NCBI GenBank assembly: GCA_914767715.1
Contig: OU612068.1
Location: 16,060,001 to 16,120,000 of the forward strand
Direction: 5' to 3'
Length of the DNA stretch: 60,000 nucleotides
Source: Membranipora membranacea
Lineage: Eukaryota; Bryozoa; Gymnolaemata; Cheilostomatida; Membraniporidae
Shown: in pieces, positions 28,871-42,389 of the stretch
Position numbering within the stretch: position 1 is the first letter of the stretch
How the letters are laid out: every line of letters begins with the position of its first letter
Program-made: the position numbers and the translations under genes
Notes under the pieces: generated by a model
Told to the model about the DNA's origin: nothing
Database searches by the model: none
The model's input: only the letters and a program-made list of their open reading frames with translations

Positions 28871-31800
28871 CCAAACACAAAGAGAAGCTGTAAAAACACT
28901 CATACTCACACAGTCTATTTTTACCATGTTGCCAAAAATGTTCCAAGAACATACTTTCACGTTTCTTGTTTATTGAGTAACACAAATTGTATTTTTGTTA
29001 TGAGATCACTGCACGGGACTGGATAATCACATTGTGCATACTTCTCTATGTTGTAAATGTAAGCATTTCTTTGTCTTGGGAACTTGAAAATGAATTCTAG
29101 TCTGATTACAATACTTCTGTTCCAATGTGAATGCTCCGGTGGTGGTGGAACTTTCATATCCCTAATTGCTCAAAGCATGATGAAATAGTCCCCTGCTGTT
29201 GAAAGTTCACACCTACCATTTTTTTGTGTTTTCAAATGAGGATATCAAGCAATTTAATCCCTCGCTGCACTTTTATTTTATGACCACTGTGTCACCATTT
29301 TTATTGTCAAACAATGTTGTTATTATTTATTCGTCGGAATGTCTTGGGTGCATTCGCAGGGTTTCTGACAAATTCCCAATAAAAATTGTTGTCTTGTTCA
29401 AAACAGTTAAATCATTTTAATGGCTATGACTTCAAACATAAAGATAGACGCTTTGTTTGGTAATTTTGTCATAGACAATAATTACAAAAAGTGCAACACC
29501 AAGTCTCCTGACAACGTTTATAACTTGCACACTTGTATTGGTGAGAAAACGATTTGTCTGAGCCTTACTCGGTTTAACAAAAATATTACATCTATGTAGC
29601 CAAGCAGCTGTTTAATCTATGAGACTAATGAGATATAAAAAAATAGTCTGAATCTGCACGCTGTGTTTGTTCAATAACCCTGCTAGGTGATCCCCAACCC
29701 ATGTATAGTTAATGAGATAGTGATCATTGTGAACTGGGTGCAAATCTGGTAAAATAAGTAAGACAGCTGTTTAAATGACAAAATCAGGTGTTCTAAAATC
29801 CAAAGGTTCTGATAGCACCTAAATCTCGCAGTCAATGATGACAATGACAATGATGGACAAACTCTCTGCTTCTGCAACTGTTCAGAGTTCTTTGATGTTA
29901 TTTGGCAGTTGTCGTAACATGTAACATGCGAGGATAACTCCTGACAATAGTTGAGCAATGATAAGCAAAGTGACAGTCTAAATATTAGATGGTTCAGTGT
30001 ATTTATAGATCAATGTAAATAGCTGAGCTCTCTCAATTGTGTTACACCTTGATAACCCTGTTGCTTTCAGCCTTGCTCGGAATACTGATTATGCATTAAC
30101 ACGACACGTAATCTAATTTGATTTTAGTTTTGGGAGGTACGTTGTGACTTCTTTGGGGGTAAAACAATAGATAATGTATTGTTAGAGCAAATGTATGGGT
30201 ACCCTAAGCAATCAAAGGATCTGCCACCTATGCCATACAGTTATCAGAATTGCATCACTTGTGAATATAGCCAGCGAAATCTGGTCCTATCTGCATGTTT
30301 TGGTTTCCTGGATGTCAGATGGTTTTCCTAGGGTATTGCTGGTTTTTGGTTCAGGGAATCTTCTTATAATTTTATTTCTGTTTGAGCAGCAATGATGAGA
30401 ACAGTGAACATGGTCGTCACAAATTGAGGGAAATGATGTTACGATTTATCTTTTCCAAGGCGCTATGAGTTTTAAACTTTAAACTGAAATTGTTAGGAGT
30501 AATAGTGTTTTAACATACTCTTCTCTTTCTTAACCACTATGTTTGCAAGTTCAGTTTGAATTATGATTTGTGCAGAGTTGTGTCCTCGTGTAGTAAAGAG
30601 CTGACAATTCCTCAGAAATTGAATGATTGATATAATGATTGGCAATCTAGAACATGTTATAAACCATATACAGGTTACATGTTTAGACCATCGGTGATGA
30701 CTTTTCAACTTCTGCTCAAATTTCCTCCTTGTTAACTCCAAACTTTTCCCTCTTAAGTCTTTACTCCCGGAAAGTCTGCGCCTAATTTCATTTCGGCTAT
30801 ACCATTCATATAACAAGCACATTTAGTTTGAGGAGCTTGCTTGTGTTACTCTCCAGCTCTTATACCACCAAATCAATCAGATATAAAGTCTGCACAGAAA
30901 CAGTAGATCATCATCTATGGGCACTTGTCTGACAACATAGACTGCTCAGTGGAACAAAATATTTTGAAATTTGTAAATAAAACAGTACATCAATATGGAT
31001 AGACTAGCTGTAATTATGCTTTCTGCTCCAATAAAACTCTTCCAAAAAATGATACCAAATTTTCTGTATTTTGATGCTCAGTTGTGTTAAACTCTGCTGC
31101 TACCTCTCGATAGTGTTCTTTAAACCGAGCAGCGATACCAAATCTATTAGATTAAGTATGTTGAATTTATGTCCCTTGGGTGTCTCAACATTTTATTAGC
31201 ACAAAATATATACTCATGATCATATTCCATGAGCGACAGATATTGAATTTACAACAGAAAGTGGAAACGAGACAAATATGAGCAACAGAGCAAAAATTGG
31301 CTGATTTAGTTCAGGGTGAAACTGCAATGTACTAAACACATATAAAACAACAGTGGTATATGCGGTAATGAGTGTGAAGACCGATATAAGCATAGACACT
31401 GCATGAATATTGAATATGTACGAATAATTTACATCATTAATCAATAATAGTCTTATGATTGCCATTCCTAGACAAGAAAAGTTTGATGGAATGTTTTTTA
31501 AGCAGAACTGGAATATTCTTCAGAAAAGGATATCAATGGTACAAAACTATGGGCCTTTGAGGCAAAAGTATTTTACTGCGAAAAAAAGGGTGAGAAATAT
31601 CAAAGTGCTGACACCGATGCGTTTAGTTCATTGCCAACACACAATCATTACAGTAAGTGTTTTACTCCCTATTGGCTGGTTATCTTTCATGACAATGTCC
31701 CAGTAGTTATCTTCTATCATCATTTATAACAATGTGTTATGAAGCAACAGTGCAGCAGTATATAGACAGGCTTGTAGGTAGTAATGTAATAGCTAATATG

Positions 31801-31933
31801 TATATGTGTGGGTGAGAGGCTCCGAGCGGCGGATCAAACATGTCCCACTGTGAATAACCGATTTTATGTAGTAACATTGTCTGTAATGTAATTTCAAGCT
31901 GGCATCCAGATTCAGAAAAATCCATGTCAATGA
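28871..31933. other. BAMBI 3' UTR and intergenic region
   Basis: About 3 kb between the convergent 3' ends of BAMBI and the minus-strand gene ending at 31934. It contains a candidate BAMBI poly(A) signal at 29379. Open frames here, the longest 109 codons on the minus strand near 30.5-30.8 kb, have no recognisable motif. I see no further gene. Confidence 0.6.
29379..29384 (+). promoter_or_regulatory. Candidate poly(A) signal of BAMBI
   Basis: AATAAA lies about 510 bp after the BAMBI stop codon, in AT-rich sequence. It is the first canonical signal I found downstream on this strand. Confidence 0.4.
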
Positions 31934-34900
31934 TTATCTGTGATCCGTACCAGGTTTGGGGCAGTTCATTTGGCCGTTCATCAGTTTGTTTTTACCGTCC
32001 CAGGTGATGACATTTCTTAGGGGAGGGGGACAACTTTGTGATCTTTTCATGAAGTCGATGTAGTCAGGGGCACTCCTGTCTGTTAGTGGAGCTTTACCTA
32101 CAGAGAGATTCTCGCTCACCCAGTCTGGATGTATTGTGTATTGTCTTAACTTCCTACCTCTTGGACCAAAACAACTGCCGTTATATCGCCTAGGAGAAGC
32201 AACTCCTAAAGATGTGTTTGATCGATCAGGTGGATTAAACAACTTTACACTTAGTCTGTCCATGGGCAGTCTGATATTAGCGTTCAAGCTCGTAACTGAA
32301 ACTTGGCAAGGTGACTCAATTCTGTAAAATACAGGAAACAGATATTGATGGATGATTTTAGGAGTTTCCTAATATATTGAAGCTCAACTCAACTCAGACT
32401 TGCTTTCTGTGACCAAACCAACCAATTAATCTGGGGGGTCTTTCAATTAGAAAGAGCGATGCATCACATCACTCAAAATTATCGCTCGCTTGGTGTTTCA
32501 ATTAAACAAATTCGTTCTCAGATAGCTCACTCAGAATCTATATAGCTCCATCAATGAGTGAGCGATCTAAAAGCAAGACCCCTAGCAGGTCTCACTCACT
32601 AAGTGAGTGAGCGATCAGAGATTGCGACTTTGGCTGTTTCTAATTGAAAGACCCCCCAGACAGACCAATATGAGGAATAAAATAACCGCTAATCCTCTCA
32701 TTTGTTTTGTTTTCAGCGGTGGTATAGATTGTGTAATCTGGAGAGTAGTAGCATTGGTAGGTCACAAAAATAACATTAGGCCTACTTGTTACTAGCCTGC
32801 CCGGACTCAAGCGCCATATATTAGCTAACCTGGATCAAGGAACCTTTTTAAAGATCATTGCATGAATGAAGTATTTAGAAATTAACCATGGTGAATGGCC
32901 AGACGGACGAGGATATCCAACACAGTGTGATATTATAGGAGTATTGAGTGAAAATGAGTTCACACCGGGAGAGTGGAAAATTTAAATGAATATGATCAAA
33001 TTACGGAAAACTGAAGCATGCGAGTAGCAAACACAAGAGCTAATCAAGAATTGATTTTTATACCTAGTAGAACACATCTGTCACAAGGATCAGCTAACAG
33101 CAGTCTTCTACCCTAACATTAAGCCATAGACATAGACATTGAGCCATAGACACCAAACAATGAGATGTTTTCACAGCTTCTGTGTGGGTTTGCCGGATGT
33201 ACCATGGTATGATGTTGCAAGTTTGCTGAAGGATATGTGTATGAAACAAGGTCTACTAATTTCATATGGCAACGTCCGATTAGTTTACCAAGTCACAAAA
33301 GACAAACATGCAACACCATTATTTGAGACTAGCACTAATGGAATAATACAAAAGTGAATTGGAGGTAATTATTGGCCATCTACCTGTTTAATCAGATCTT
33401 AGCTTTCCCTGCAAATTAGATACTTAGCCGGCAAACTGGGAAACATGCAGAGGAATGCTGCACTTTGGAGTCAGCATAAAACATTGAGAAAGGTCAAGGC
33501 CTTCATACCTCAGACAACTAATCCATTGTCAGCAATGGTTTGACGCAGCACACAATACAACTTCTGAAATTAAAACCTGAAGAAACGCACAAATTTTGTG
33601 CTTTTTATCATGAGGAGTATTTGCGGCTTCAGCTCTCACTCAATCAACCTCCCCGCATGATACCGAGTCTAACTATTTAGGCAGTTTAGCTCACCTGACA
33701 TTGCTGGTGGACAGTGTGTGTATTGGAGATCCTCCCTCACTTGCGGCTCTTTCTTTAGGTTTTCTACAGAATCTGTTAGCATTATGACTGGGTGATGCTG
33801 TGAATCGAGTCTTACTCGGAGAATGAAGAGATTCTCCATCAGTCTGATCCTTTCTCTGAAACACAGAAATAACCAATGATAACTAAAAGTATCCAAGTTG
33901 CCCAAATCATGGCATCGGAGAAAAAAAGAATGTCTTTCAGTCATTATCTTGATGGATGAGGTTGGGCTAAGGGCACAACAAGGCACGTTGTTGCTGAACA
34001 GTGTTGTGTTATTTTCACGCTTGGTCAATGGCTCCCTGTGAGGGTGAACTACTCAAGTACCAAACAAGAACTGTTTTTAAACCATTTCTGTGCTTTGTGA
34101 CGGTCAAAACCCTCCAGTAATGAATCATCATCACAAATTTTAATCACCCCACATGAATAATTGCTGATAAACCTGACATGGAATAAATCTGTAAATATTG
34201 TTTTTCACAGCAGTCACCATTGCAAAGCGTAGCATGAAAAAGTCTAAGCAGAATCTGAATCGTCTGATCAGCCACACATACCCAAACAAAAACTAAACTA
34301 CTGCCGTCAAGAGCAATCTAGTTAGGCTTCTGCTTTTCCACCGACTTAACCACCTCACACATGTAAATCAACATTCAATGTCAAAGTCAAATCAGCTTGA
34401 GAAAAAGTTTACAAAGTCTGGTCTTGGAGTCGATCCCTTTCCGGCATAAAAATAAAGTATATCTTCATGTCCGCTAAAATTAACCTGAAATCAAACAAGG
34501 ATTATTGTCTGCATATGGGGTATGTAAAAAGGTTAGCATCAGCCAATTTGATGATGTTGCTCTAAGGTGCCGTTGAGGAGGTGGCGGTGTCAGTATTCAC
34601 ACCTCTCGAGCAATGAATAATCCCGCCAGGCGCTACATATGCGTCGCCAGCTGTCACCATATAAGAGCCAATCTGCTAAAATGTCACGGCTACAATGGCC
34701 GGACAAGAGGGTGAAAAGTATCTCACCATACAGTGACATTTTGAATAAAAAAAAACATGACCAAACCGCTTGCCAATACAGTCTATTGCTTGGTCTTCCC
34801 TTCCCAGCTGATTTGCTGGCGCAAGTAGCTGCTCACTTGGGCATGCTCCGCAGCTTCCACTGCTATGCATCCCTTTGACCCACAGACATACATTATGAAA

Positions 34901-37900
34901 TACTTTATAATTACTATATAATGTAATAATTACTTACGTTTTTGATGGCTTTCTCTATTTTACCAACTCGATTACCTCGGTCATGTTTAGAGATGGAAGA
35001 CAGCGCCTGCGCCATTAGATCTTCTTGTTCTATCTCTAAATCTACATCAGGACAAGAAAGAATAGATGCAGTCATTTCAGTGTCAGGCGATTTAATAGAT
35101 GATGTAGACATCTCTAGAATGTTGATCAGACTTAGTTTATGTGTGAGCGGAGACAGCTCATCTAAGTCTTTGCTGTCCTCGGAGTCATGGCCTGCTGAGT
35201 TAAGAGACGAAATGCTGCTAGATCTCGCTGACTCGAGGCTACCCTCTCCTGCGGCAGAGCTAGATACGGTACAAGCCATGTCGCTGACAGCCAAGTCTAT
35301 CACACCGCTGTCCAGAGTGTCTGCCATACCGGCGAGAGTGAAATATATCTCTGCTAGCTCACACCAGAGAGACAGTTTTAATCCTTCCAATACTAGCTAG
35401 CTTAGAAAGCAGACTAAGTTGTAATCGCATTTAATGCCTACTCTGCTATCCCTACTGCAGCCGTATATAGATTTGTAATGAGATTATGTTTGATTGATTG
35501 TTTTTCTCAGGTGTGCCCTGTGAGCAGGGAGAATGCCAATGTATATTATTGTAGTGTAGCTTCCTTCGTCGCTATTTGCAATCAGAACCCAAAGATGAAG
35601 ATCTCCTCACAGAACAATTACAACGCATACAATAATAATCAATTTCATCCGTAGCGAAATGTGTGCTTATTAGAGTACACATAAGACATGAATAATAATG
35701 TATCAAACCCAAGCTTGAGACCAACCCATGGCTCTAAACTGACATATACGCAGATAACATCTGATTATAAGGATATATCATACCCAAGAGACCTGAAAGT
35801 CGTGTCATGTCTAATAAATAATGAGCTTGCCTGTACCAACTACCGCTTTTGTTTTTTTTATAGTACCAGTCACATCCATTACAAGACAGATAATTATAAT
35901 TTGCCCAGAGGGGTATCAGAAATAGATTGTACGCCTTAACTGTTATTTATCACCAAATGCTTCATTTCATTCTTGCCCCTCTAGTTTTTTTAATAGGTGA
36001 CAATTTTAGACCACATCTGACAGATGCTCAATTTTAGAAAGTGGAGAGCATGTTTGGATTTGATGCAGATTGTGGCAGCTGGTGTTAAGATCTCATTCAG
36101 ATGTTGCCAACAGATGTACAACATGTAATTACAAGAAGCTCTCCCTCCAGCGAATCGATAAAATCTGAGATCATTCCAGCTCTGTATATTAGTGTACTCA
36201 ATTATGATGTAATTATATCTTCATTTCTCCTCCTAATGGAAAACTGATAAATCCAATCTGTGAACATCCTCAATTTGTTCACTTAGCCTAAGCCAGTTAC
36301 TGTCCGAGTTTCGTCGGCATCCATCAAACCAGAGAGAATGGATTCTCCCTGATCAAACACTCAGAATCAAACACCTGAAATCTGAACTGCCTTGCAATCA
36401 ATGCCAAATCTCGCAAAACCAAGTAATGTTTGTAAGATACCGATATTCATTAGTCTCCAAATTCGTCCTCCAGCTAACAGCCATTACTTTAATGCTTTCG
36501 ACTACGTGAATGGACTGCACATTTTCTATTTTAATTATCCCCTGCAGAGTTGTCTTCTCATTAGAGATAGAAAATAAATCCCATCTTTGTACTTATGCGG
36601 TGCCTATCCATGCAGATAAGACTTTCTAATAAGGATCATGAATTGACTAACCAACTATACTGAAGATAAACATTTAATTGTGTACTTATGTTACAACTAC
36701 CCGCCCCACAGCGAAGTGCACAAACAAAGCTGATAAAAGGCGACCCTAGCATGAAGGACTCAGTGGTCTCAGCAGCAGCAAGTATCTGTAACCTTATAAT
36801 TCTCAATTCAAACTTTTCAGCTTGGTTGTTCAAAATCAATATGTCTTGTGCAAATAAAACCAACCCTTTCACCCCCCCCCCCTCGCTATGAGAGCAGTGT
36901 AGAAGTCACCCTCCACATTGTGTTTACACATTAGATGTGCCCACCGTCTACCAAACTATCACCTGTCAAGCAGATAGAATATACTTAGGTCTACTTGCTA
37001 AATAATCTGAATATCTAGATCTAGATAGAGGATGCTTACGCTGTAACTATCACAATAAGCACTATAACTTGCACCATTTGTTAAGAATGTAAAGGCAAGA
37101 AAGCCGACAACAAGGGGTTTGGATGACCTCCATTTTGCCCTAAGAGAAACCATCACCAACCTCTTTTCACTACAAACAAGACCTCCAGCAACACAATCCC
37201 TACTAGAGATCTTTTCTCAATTTTTATGGACATAGCCTCCTTTGCTGTTCTCAATGTATAATGATCATGCAACAGACGCAAATAAATAAATACAAATACA
37301 ACGTAAATAATGTATAAATGACTCCTATCGAGCAGCTGACAGGAAAATGATGCTTGCTTACCTATCACGTGTATACCTGGCATCTGGCAGCTCGCATATG
37401 TCTCAATAACATAAGAAGGTATGCAATTTATTCCCAGCTGTTTTGCGGCAGCATTAATTCAGCCAACAGAAGCTTTATAATGTGGCAGCAGAATGAATTA
37501 GATGATCTTAAGACAGTTTTTTTTTCACTTTGATGTGCAAACATTATTGATTGTGTATTCTCAGTTTAATAAATTACCCAATGAGATGGACAGCATCACG
37601 TTTTATTACACAATCTTCTTTTCTTTTGTTATTTTGTTATTGCTTTTGTAATGCTTGACCCAGTAAGCAATAATAAAACAATCACTGCTAATTAATATTG
37701 GCAGCCATAATTTATAATTATCAATATGACATTTCAGAAAATCTGTGTCGTAGGAGATAACCAATCAAAAGTAAACCTAAGTTCCAAATGCGACAGTCCT
37801 CAACCCTATGGTGGCAGTCTAGTGGTGGCTCTAAAGCCACTCAGTTACTGAGCTGTCAGCTGAGAGCCCCAGCTCTTTATCAATATTTAAAACTCAGAAC

Positions 37901-40900
37901 GGAGGCTATTCCAAAAAAAACCTTGACTTGAATTATAAACTTACCATATCCAGTTACTGTGTGGAGAACCAGGGGAGGTATGTCTTTTTTCTCTGGCATC
38001 TACAACAAGAAACATCTCTGCATTAGATAAAAACTTACTGGTATCACATCAAAATATGCTCGGGATAGAAATTTTTGCAACATATCGGTACTTACAACGA
38101 GCAAAAGATGGTGAAATGAAGGAACCTATTTGGAGATGGGAAAGGTAAAAGAAATCACAGAGAAAATCCAATAATGTAATTGCGATCTTTCAGGCAGGTA
38201 CTGCTAAGGAGAAATGCAAATGCAGCTAGGAAATCATGCATTTACCAAGATTGCCCATGAGTTGGTTACCATAACCTTTATGGTGGTTTAACTGTGTCAA
38301 CTACATGGTATGTGAAGGACTTGCACCACTCCGGATCTGTCCGGGTCACTCTGGTAACTCATGAAGCAGCGGCCATGACCTCTACCACAATATCTGACCC
38401 ACTTTCATCTAAATTGATCATCAATGCAGCTCCACACATAAACAAGGAGATCAAACGCTGTTCAATTACAGTTCAGTTTTATCCGCAGCACGATCATCAA
38501 ATATTCAAGTCAAAGTGTTTACTAGTTGATAATGATGTAATCACTAATAATTGTATCAATCGGACAGTATTGATTAGCACTGGCTGGCACCTTTTAATAT
38601 TCACCGTAGCATAGCATCCCGTACACCCAGACAAAACAAAATATTCTGACAATTTTCTTCCCACGTGCATCAAAACAGTCATAATAACCGCTCGTAAAAG
38701 TCTGGTCAAAGTGATATATTTACGATGTTTGGGGAATTGTCATCCCGCGGATCTTTACTCAATGATGATACCCTGTGTTAATTGATAGAGCTATAAATGT
38801 ACCTTTAGAAAATGATGATAACTGCTTCGTAGGTACTCCATGTATGGAATGAAATCGTGAGACTACTTGAGATCACAGAACCTGCCTAGAATTCAAGCCG
38901 CTGTATCGACACTAATGCGCACTGAACTCTGCTGTCTTGACTTTGAACGATGATGCTTTCGACAACTTTGACAGTCAGAATATAAAGTCAGTCAGTTTGT
39001 TTGCCGATTACTGATACCTTGGTGTTATTGTACCCCAAGTAAATTCAGTTTGCTTTCAACTTTTCAAGTCAGCAGGGTTTTGAATTAATTGTATTACCGT
39101 GTTTGGCTGAATACACAATCAGCATTGTAAAGAGCTAAATCTGTTGTAAGCAGCTCATATAATAGCAGGTAATTGTATATTTCATATCAGCCTTAGCAAT
39201 AACTACATCAGAAAAAGGCTAATAACAACAGCATTATTATTATGACTATATCAAGCTATCATGTAACTAATATTGCAATTGAACAGAGCAGATAAAATAT
39301 TTTTATAAATATCTTTTCAATTACACCTCATAAAAATGCAGGCTTATATTGGAGGTTTAATCTTTTAAATCTCTCAGCCAGACTAGATTAGGAATACCAA
39401 TCTAGGCAAACCCTGCAGGAGGCTGACACTAATTAGTGCTAGCATTTTAACTGTGTCCAAATCTATGCATTGCGTTTGTACCAGGGTGTTTTGGTTGCAT
39501 TTCCTCAACATAGGAGTTGTCAACTCATAAGCACAAGTTCAGGCTATGGCTCATCAATTTGGTTTCGGCCCATAATGTATTTACCGTGATAACATAATGC
39601 ATCATGATAGGAAAGCGACTGATAGGTAGTCTGACTTTTTGAAGCCAAGAGGGCTTGGTTAAAATTGACTTGGTGAAACCACTCACAATTAAATTATTAT
39701 AAATATAATTCTCCTTTGTCAGGCTCTATCGAAAATTACTTGCCATGTTGGAATGTAATACTAATTTGATAAGGTGAATTTGTAACAATCTTATCAAAGA
39801 GGTAAATAGACTCACAGCTGACGAGAATGAGTACTATAAAATGACCTTCATTGCGGTTTTGCGATATGACAGCAAAGTTGTCTGTTCTTTGCACCGCAGC
39901 CAGGTGATTGATAAACTCATGACAGTATAGATTAAGTTATAATTAGAAATTTTGGTATCAGCATGAAATATATAATAGATACAAGAAACTTTTACCAATG
40001 GTAACAGCAAGAGCTTTTCCAGCTGCGAGTTCAGCATAGCATACAAGGAATCTATCCAAGGGCTTTTTTTCTCCTTTTTACCTCCCACCCTAACTGATAT
40101 AGATCAAGTTTAATCCAATTGCCTGCATTGCAGTTGCTCCCTTCCACTGGTCATACCGCACACAGAACCCAGTGGACTTTTGTATTAGTTGGGAGTTGTC
40201 ACCCCTTTTTTTACAAAAGCTCACAATACAGAAAATGCAGATCCACCGTGGCCTGACTCGAATGACCTAGTATGACCTAGCCCTAACCAAAGACTATCAA
40301 TCCACACACTCTGTTGAACTCATTGACTTGGAATTTCGTGAACTTAAAACAGATAACCCTTGGACGCCTGTTGTGAACATAGGAGGGTACAACGTTGATC
40401 TAAAGTGAGTAAGACAAGTCCGGTGGACACCCAGAATCAATGATGGAGGTCCGCAAATTGTAAGGATGCTTCTAAATAGATAGGAATCTGATACAGCGGC
40501 AAAAGAAATTCTGGAGATTCATCAGAGCCTGGTCTGGTGACTAATTGAGTGCCATGCATCAGCATATTATTCTACGCTCAGGGGGAGGTGACTGAGGAAA
40601 TGGCAAGGGTAAGCATTGATTTATTTTGTACACACCGCAAAGTATTCAATTTGAGCCTAACAGCCTATTTAGTATCTACATGAGAAGTAAACTCTGACCT
40701 AATTTGAAGCAAGCCGGTTCCTTAGTTGACAAAGAGTAGGACAAGAAGTGGCGGAGGCTGTAACAGTCCGGTAATCACATGACAGGCATGAACAATATGG
40801 CTACACATGGCGGCCATGTGTTCTTGAGGTTGTTCTGAATCTACTAGCAATTAATTCTATTGGGATGACATATAGAAAGGATAAAACTCTAAAAAAGCCC

Positions 40901-41113
40901 TCTAAATAGTTTTGACACCTACCCATGCTGATCCATTGACTATGATATCGCGATCAGGATATTCATCATAAAGTGGGGTTCTCTCGATTCCAGTAAGCGG
41001 TCTAAATTCCATCACCGTGGAGTGCATTGTGTTTGGCCTCGCCAACATCTTGAGTCCCCACTGTTGCCCGCTCCTAGAAACCGAGTTACGACTATCTGCG
41101 GGCAAGTCGGAGT
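31934..41113 (-). CDS. Unrecognised spliced gene (3' part, at least five exons)
   Basis: Exons, read 5' to 3' on the minus strand: 41113-40923, 37999-37945, about 35392-34938, 33855-33695 and 32321-31934 (stop TAA). All have AG/GT borders and their phases join without a break (0, 1, 0, 2). The first starts mid-codon, so at least one 5' exon is missing. The product is hydrophilic and largely disordered. Exon 1 has TVMEFRPLTGIERTPLYDEY. Exon 3 opens with LKLSLWCELAEIYFTLAGMA, the only strongly hydrophobic or helical stretch, then becomes Ser/Asp/Glu-rich (LESARSSSISSLNSAGHDSE). The last exon is basic and Pro-rich (FNPPDRSNTSL, RSQSCPPPLRN, WDGKNKL). I do not recognise the family and assign no function. 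A possible 40-bp exon at about 37397-37358 would shift the frame if used constitutively. Exon calls rest on splice signals and open frames only. Confidence 0.6.
32431..32659. mobile_element. MITE with perfect 23-bp terminal inverted repeats
   Basis: The 229-bp segment begins CTGGGGGGTCTTTCAATTAG at 32431 and ends with its exact reverse complement; the arms are 32431-32453 and 32637-32659. The interior is non-coding and rich in GAGTGAGCGATC-type palindromic repeats (32.46-32.62 kb). It lies in the last intron of the minus-strand gene ending at 31934. Size, perfect terminal repeats and lack of coding fit a non-autonomous DNA transposon. I could not find a convincing target-site duplication, so the superfamily is unknown. 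Confidence 0.8.
35393..40922. other. Introns of the unrecognised minus-strand gene
   Basis: Apart from the 55-bp exon at 37945-37999, this stretch holds only non-coding AT-rich sequence. A poly-C run occurs near 36873. Open frames are short and carry no motifs. Confidence 0.5.
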
Positions 41114-42389
41114 CTAAAATGCAAGAATTCAAGTACCAAGTTTGAAGTCCATTGCTTCTCCTTACATGGCAATTAGCTTAATGGGTCTGTATGTTATCAC
41201 TAATAGCCAAACTCACTAACATAAAATGTCACAGCAGCACAACAAGTTGTAATGTTTGTTTGGCACAAACAAAAACCTCACCTTACATATTTAAGCAGCA
41301 ATATCCACTCTCAAAAACTATTCTTGTTTGATCAATGGCAAATCAGTGTTAAAAATTTTAAGAAGGTTTAACAGCTGGTAATAGGCTTACCTGAAATTCA
41401 AGGTTGAGACTTATCAACACTGGCAGTTCACAGAAAAAATATCAGATGTTTAGTGCTTGATTTATGAAGGTGATTGAAATATTTCTTGGTGCGAAGTTTT
41501 AGAAGTGGCAGGTTGAGAATAATGCATGGTCAAGCACAGTATCAATAAATAAACTTTACTTTTGAGTCTAACAAAATCTATTGTTTCTCCCAGACAAACA
41601 ATGATTTTATTATGTCACTCAACTTGTTAATTATTCTGTTGTCTATGTTAATTGAATGATACAGGACGGTTTAATATGTAAAGGATAAAAGCAGGTTGCT
41701 CATAGGTTCAGTGAGCAAATTCATCATGACTTTTACAAGTAAGTAATGATGGCAGTTATATTTGTCACGTAGTATGCTAAACGCATCACAGTTAGCATTG
41801 ATCGGTGATGAATAAAGTTAATATCTATCTATCTAGCCTATCTCAATGGTCCCTTATTTTGTTTCAAAAAAGGGAATTTTGAGATCATGCTTCATCACAG
41901 TGAAAAAGTGAAAAAAACAGAATTCACACTCTGTTCAGTACAGGGAGGGTGGGAAATCGTACAATACATAAAAACCTAACAACATTTTGAGTTGTGCTCC
42001 TTTCTTCACAACCAGTAGAATATCGACATAAACAATCAAATCGATCAAAGATGTCACACTTGCGGTCATTTTTTGCATGTGTCGTGGCATACGCTTGTCC
42101 CTGCAGCAGGGGGACATGAATTTATTCCTCTGTGTGAGTAACTGAATTGGGAAAACAATTGGAGCCCATAATTTAGAAAGTTTTGGTCTTCATAACCTTG
42201 AACACTGGGAGTTGCCTTTCTTGATGGAAGGCAGCGCCACTATCGCTGTGCTGCAGATATAGTGCATGTCGCAAGACTATCCTGCAGGCATTATGGTTGC
42301 TGTGTGTTACCCACTGTGGAGCAGAATGTCTTGTGCCACGCCAATTACATGCAAATCATTTATCAGAGGAAAGTTTAAAAGCTGTAGCA
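41114..42389. other. Region between the unrecognised gene and the seven-transmembrane gene
   Basis: The two flanking genes diverge, so promoters and the missing 5' exon(s) of the minus-strand gene may lie here. I could not identify those exons. The frame of the next gene is open back to 42297, but its first in-frame ATG is at 42390. Confidence 0.5.

Noticed and set aside
34942-35400. Open frame of 152 codons on the plus strand
   Set aside because: It is antisense to an exon of the unrecognised minus-strand gene, whose phase joins its neighbours; the plus-strand frame has no splice partners or motifs.
37358-37397. 40-bp exon of the unrecognised gene
   Set aside because: It has splice borders and an open frame, but joining 37999-37945 directly to the 35.39-kb exon keeps phase and including it breaks the frame.
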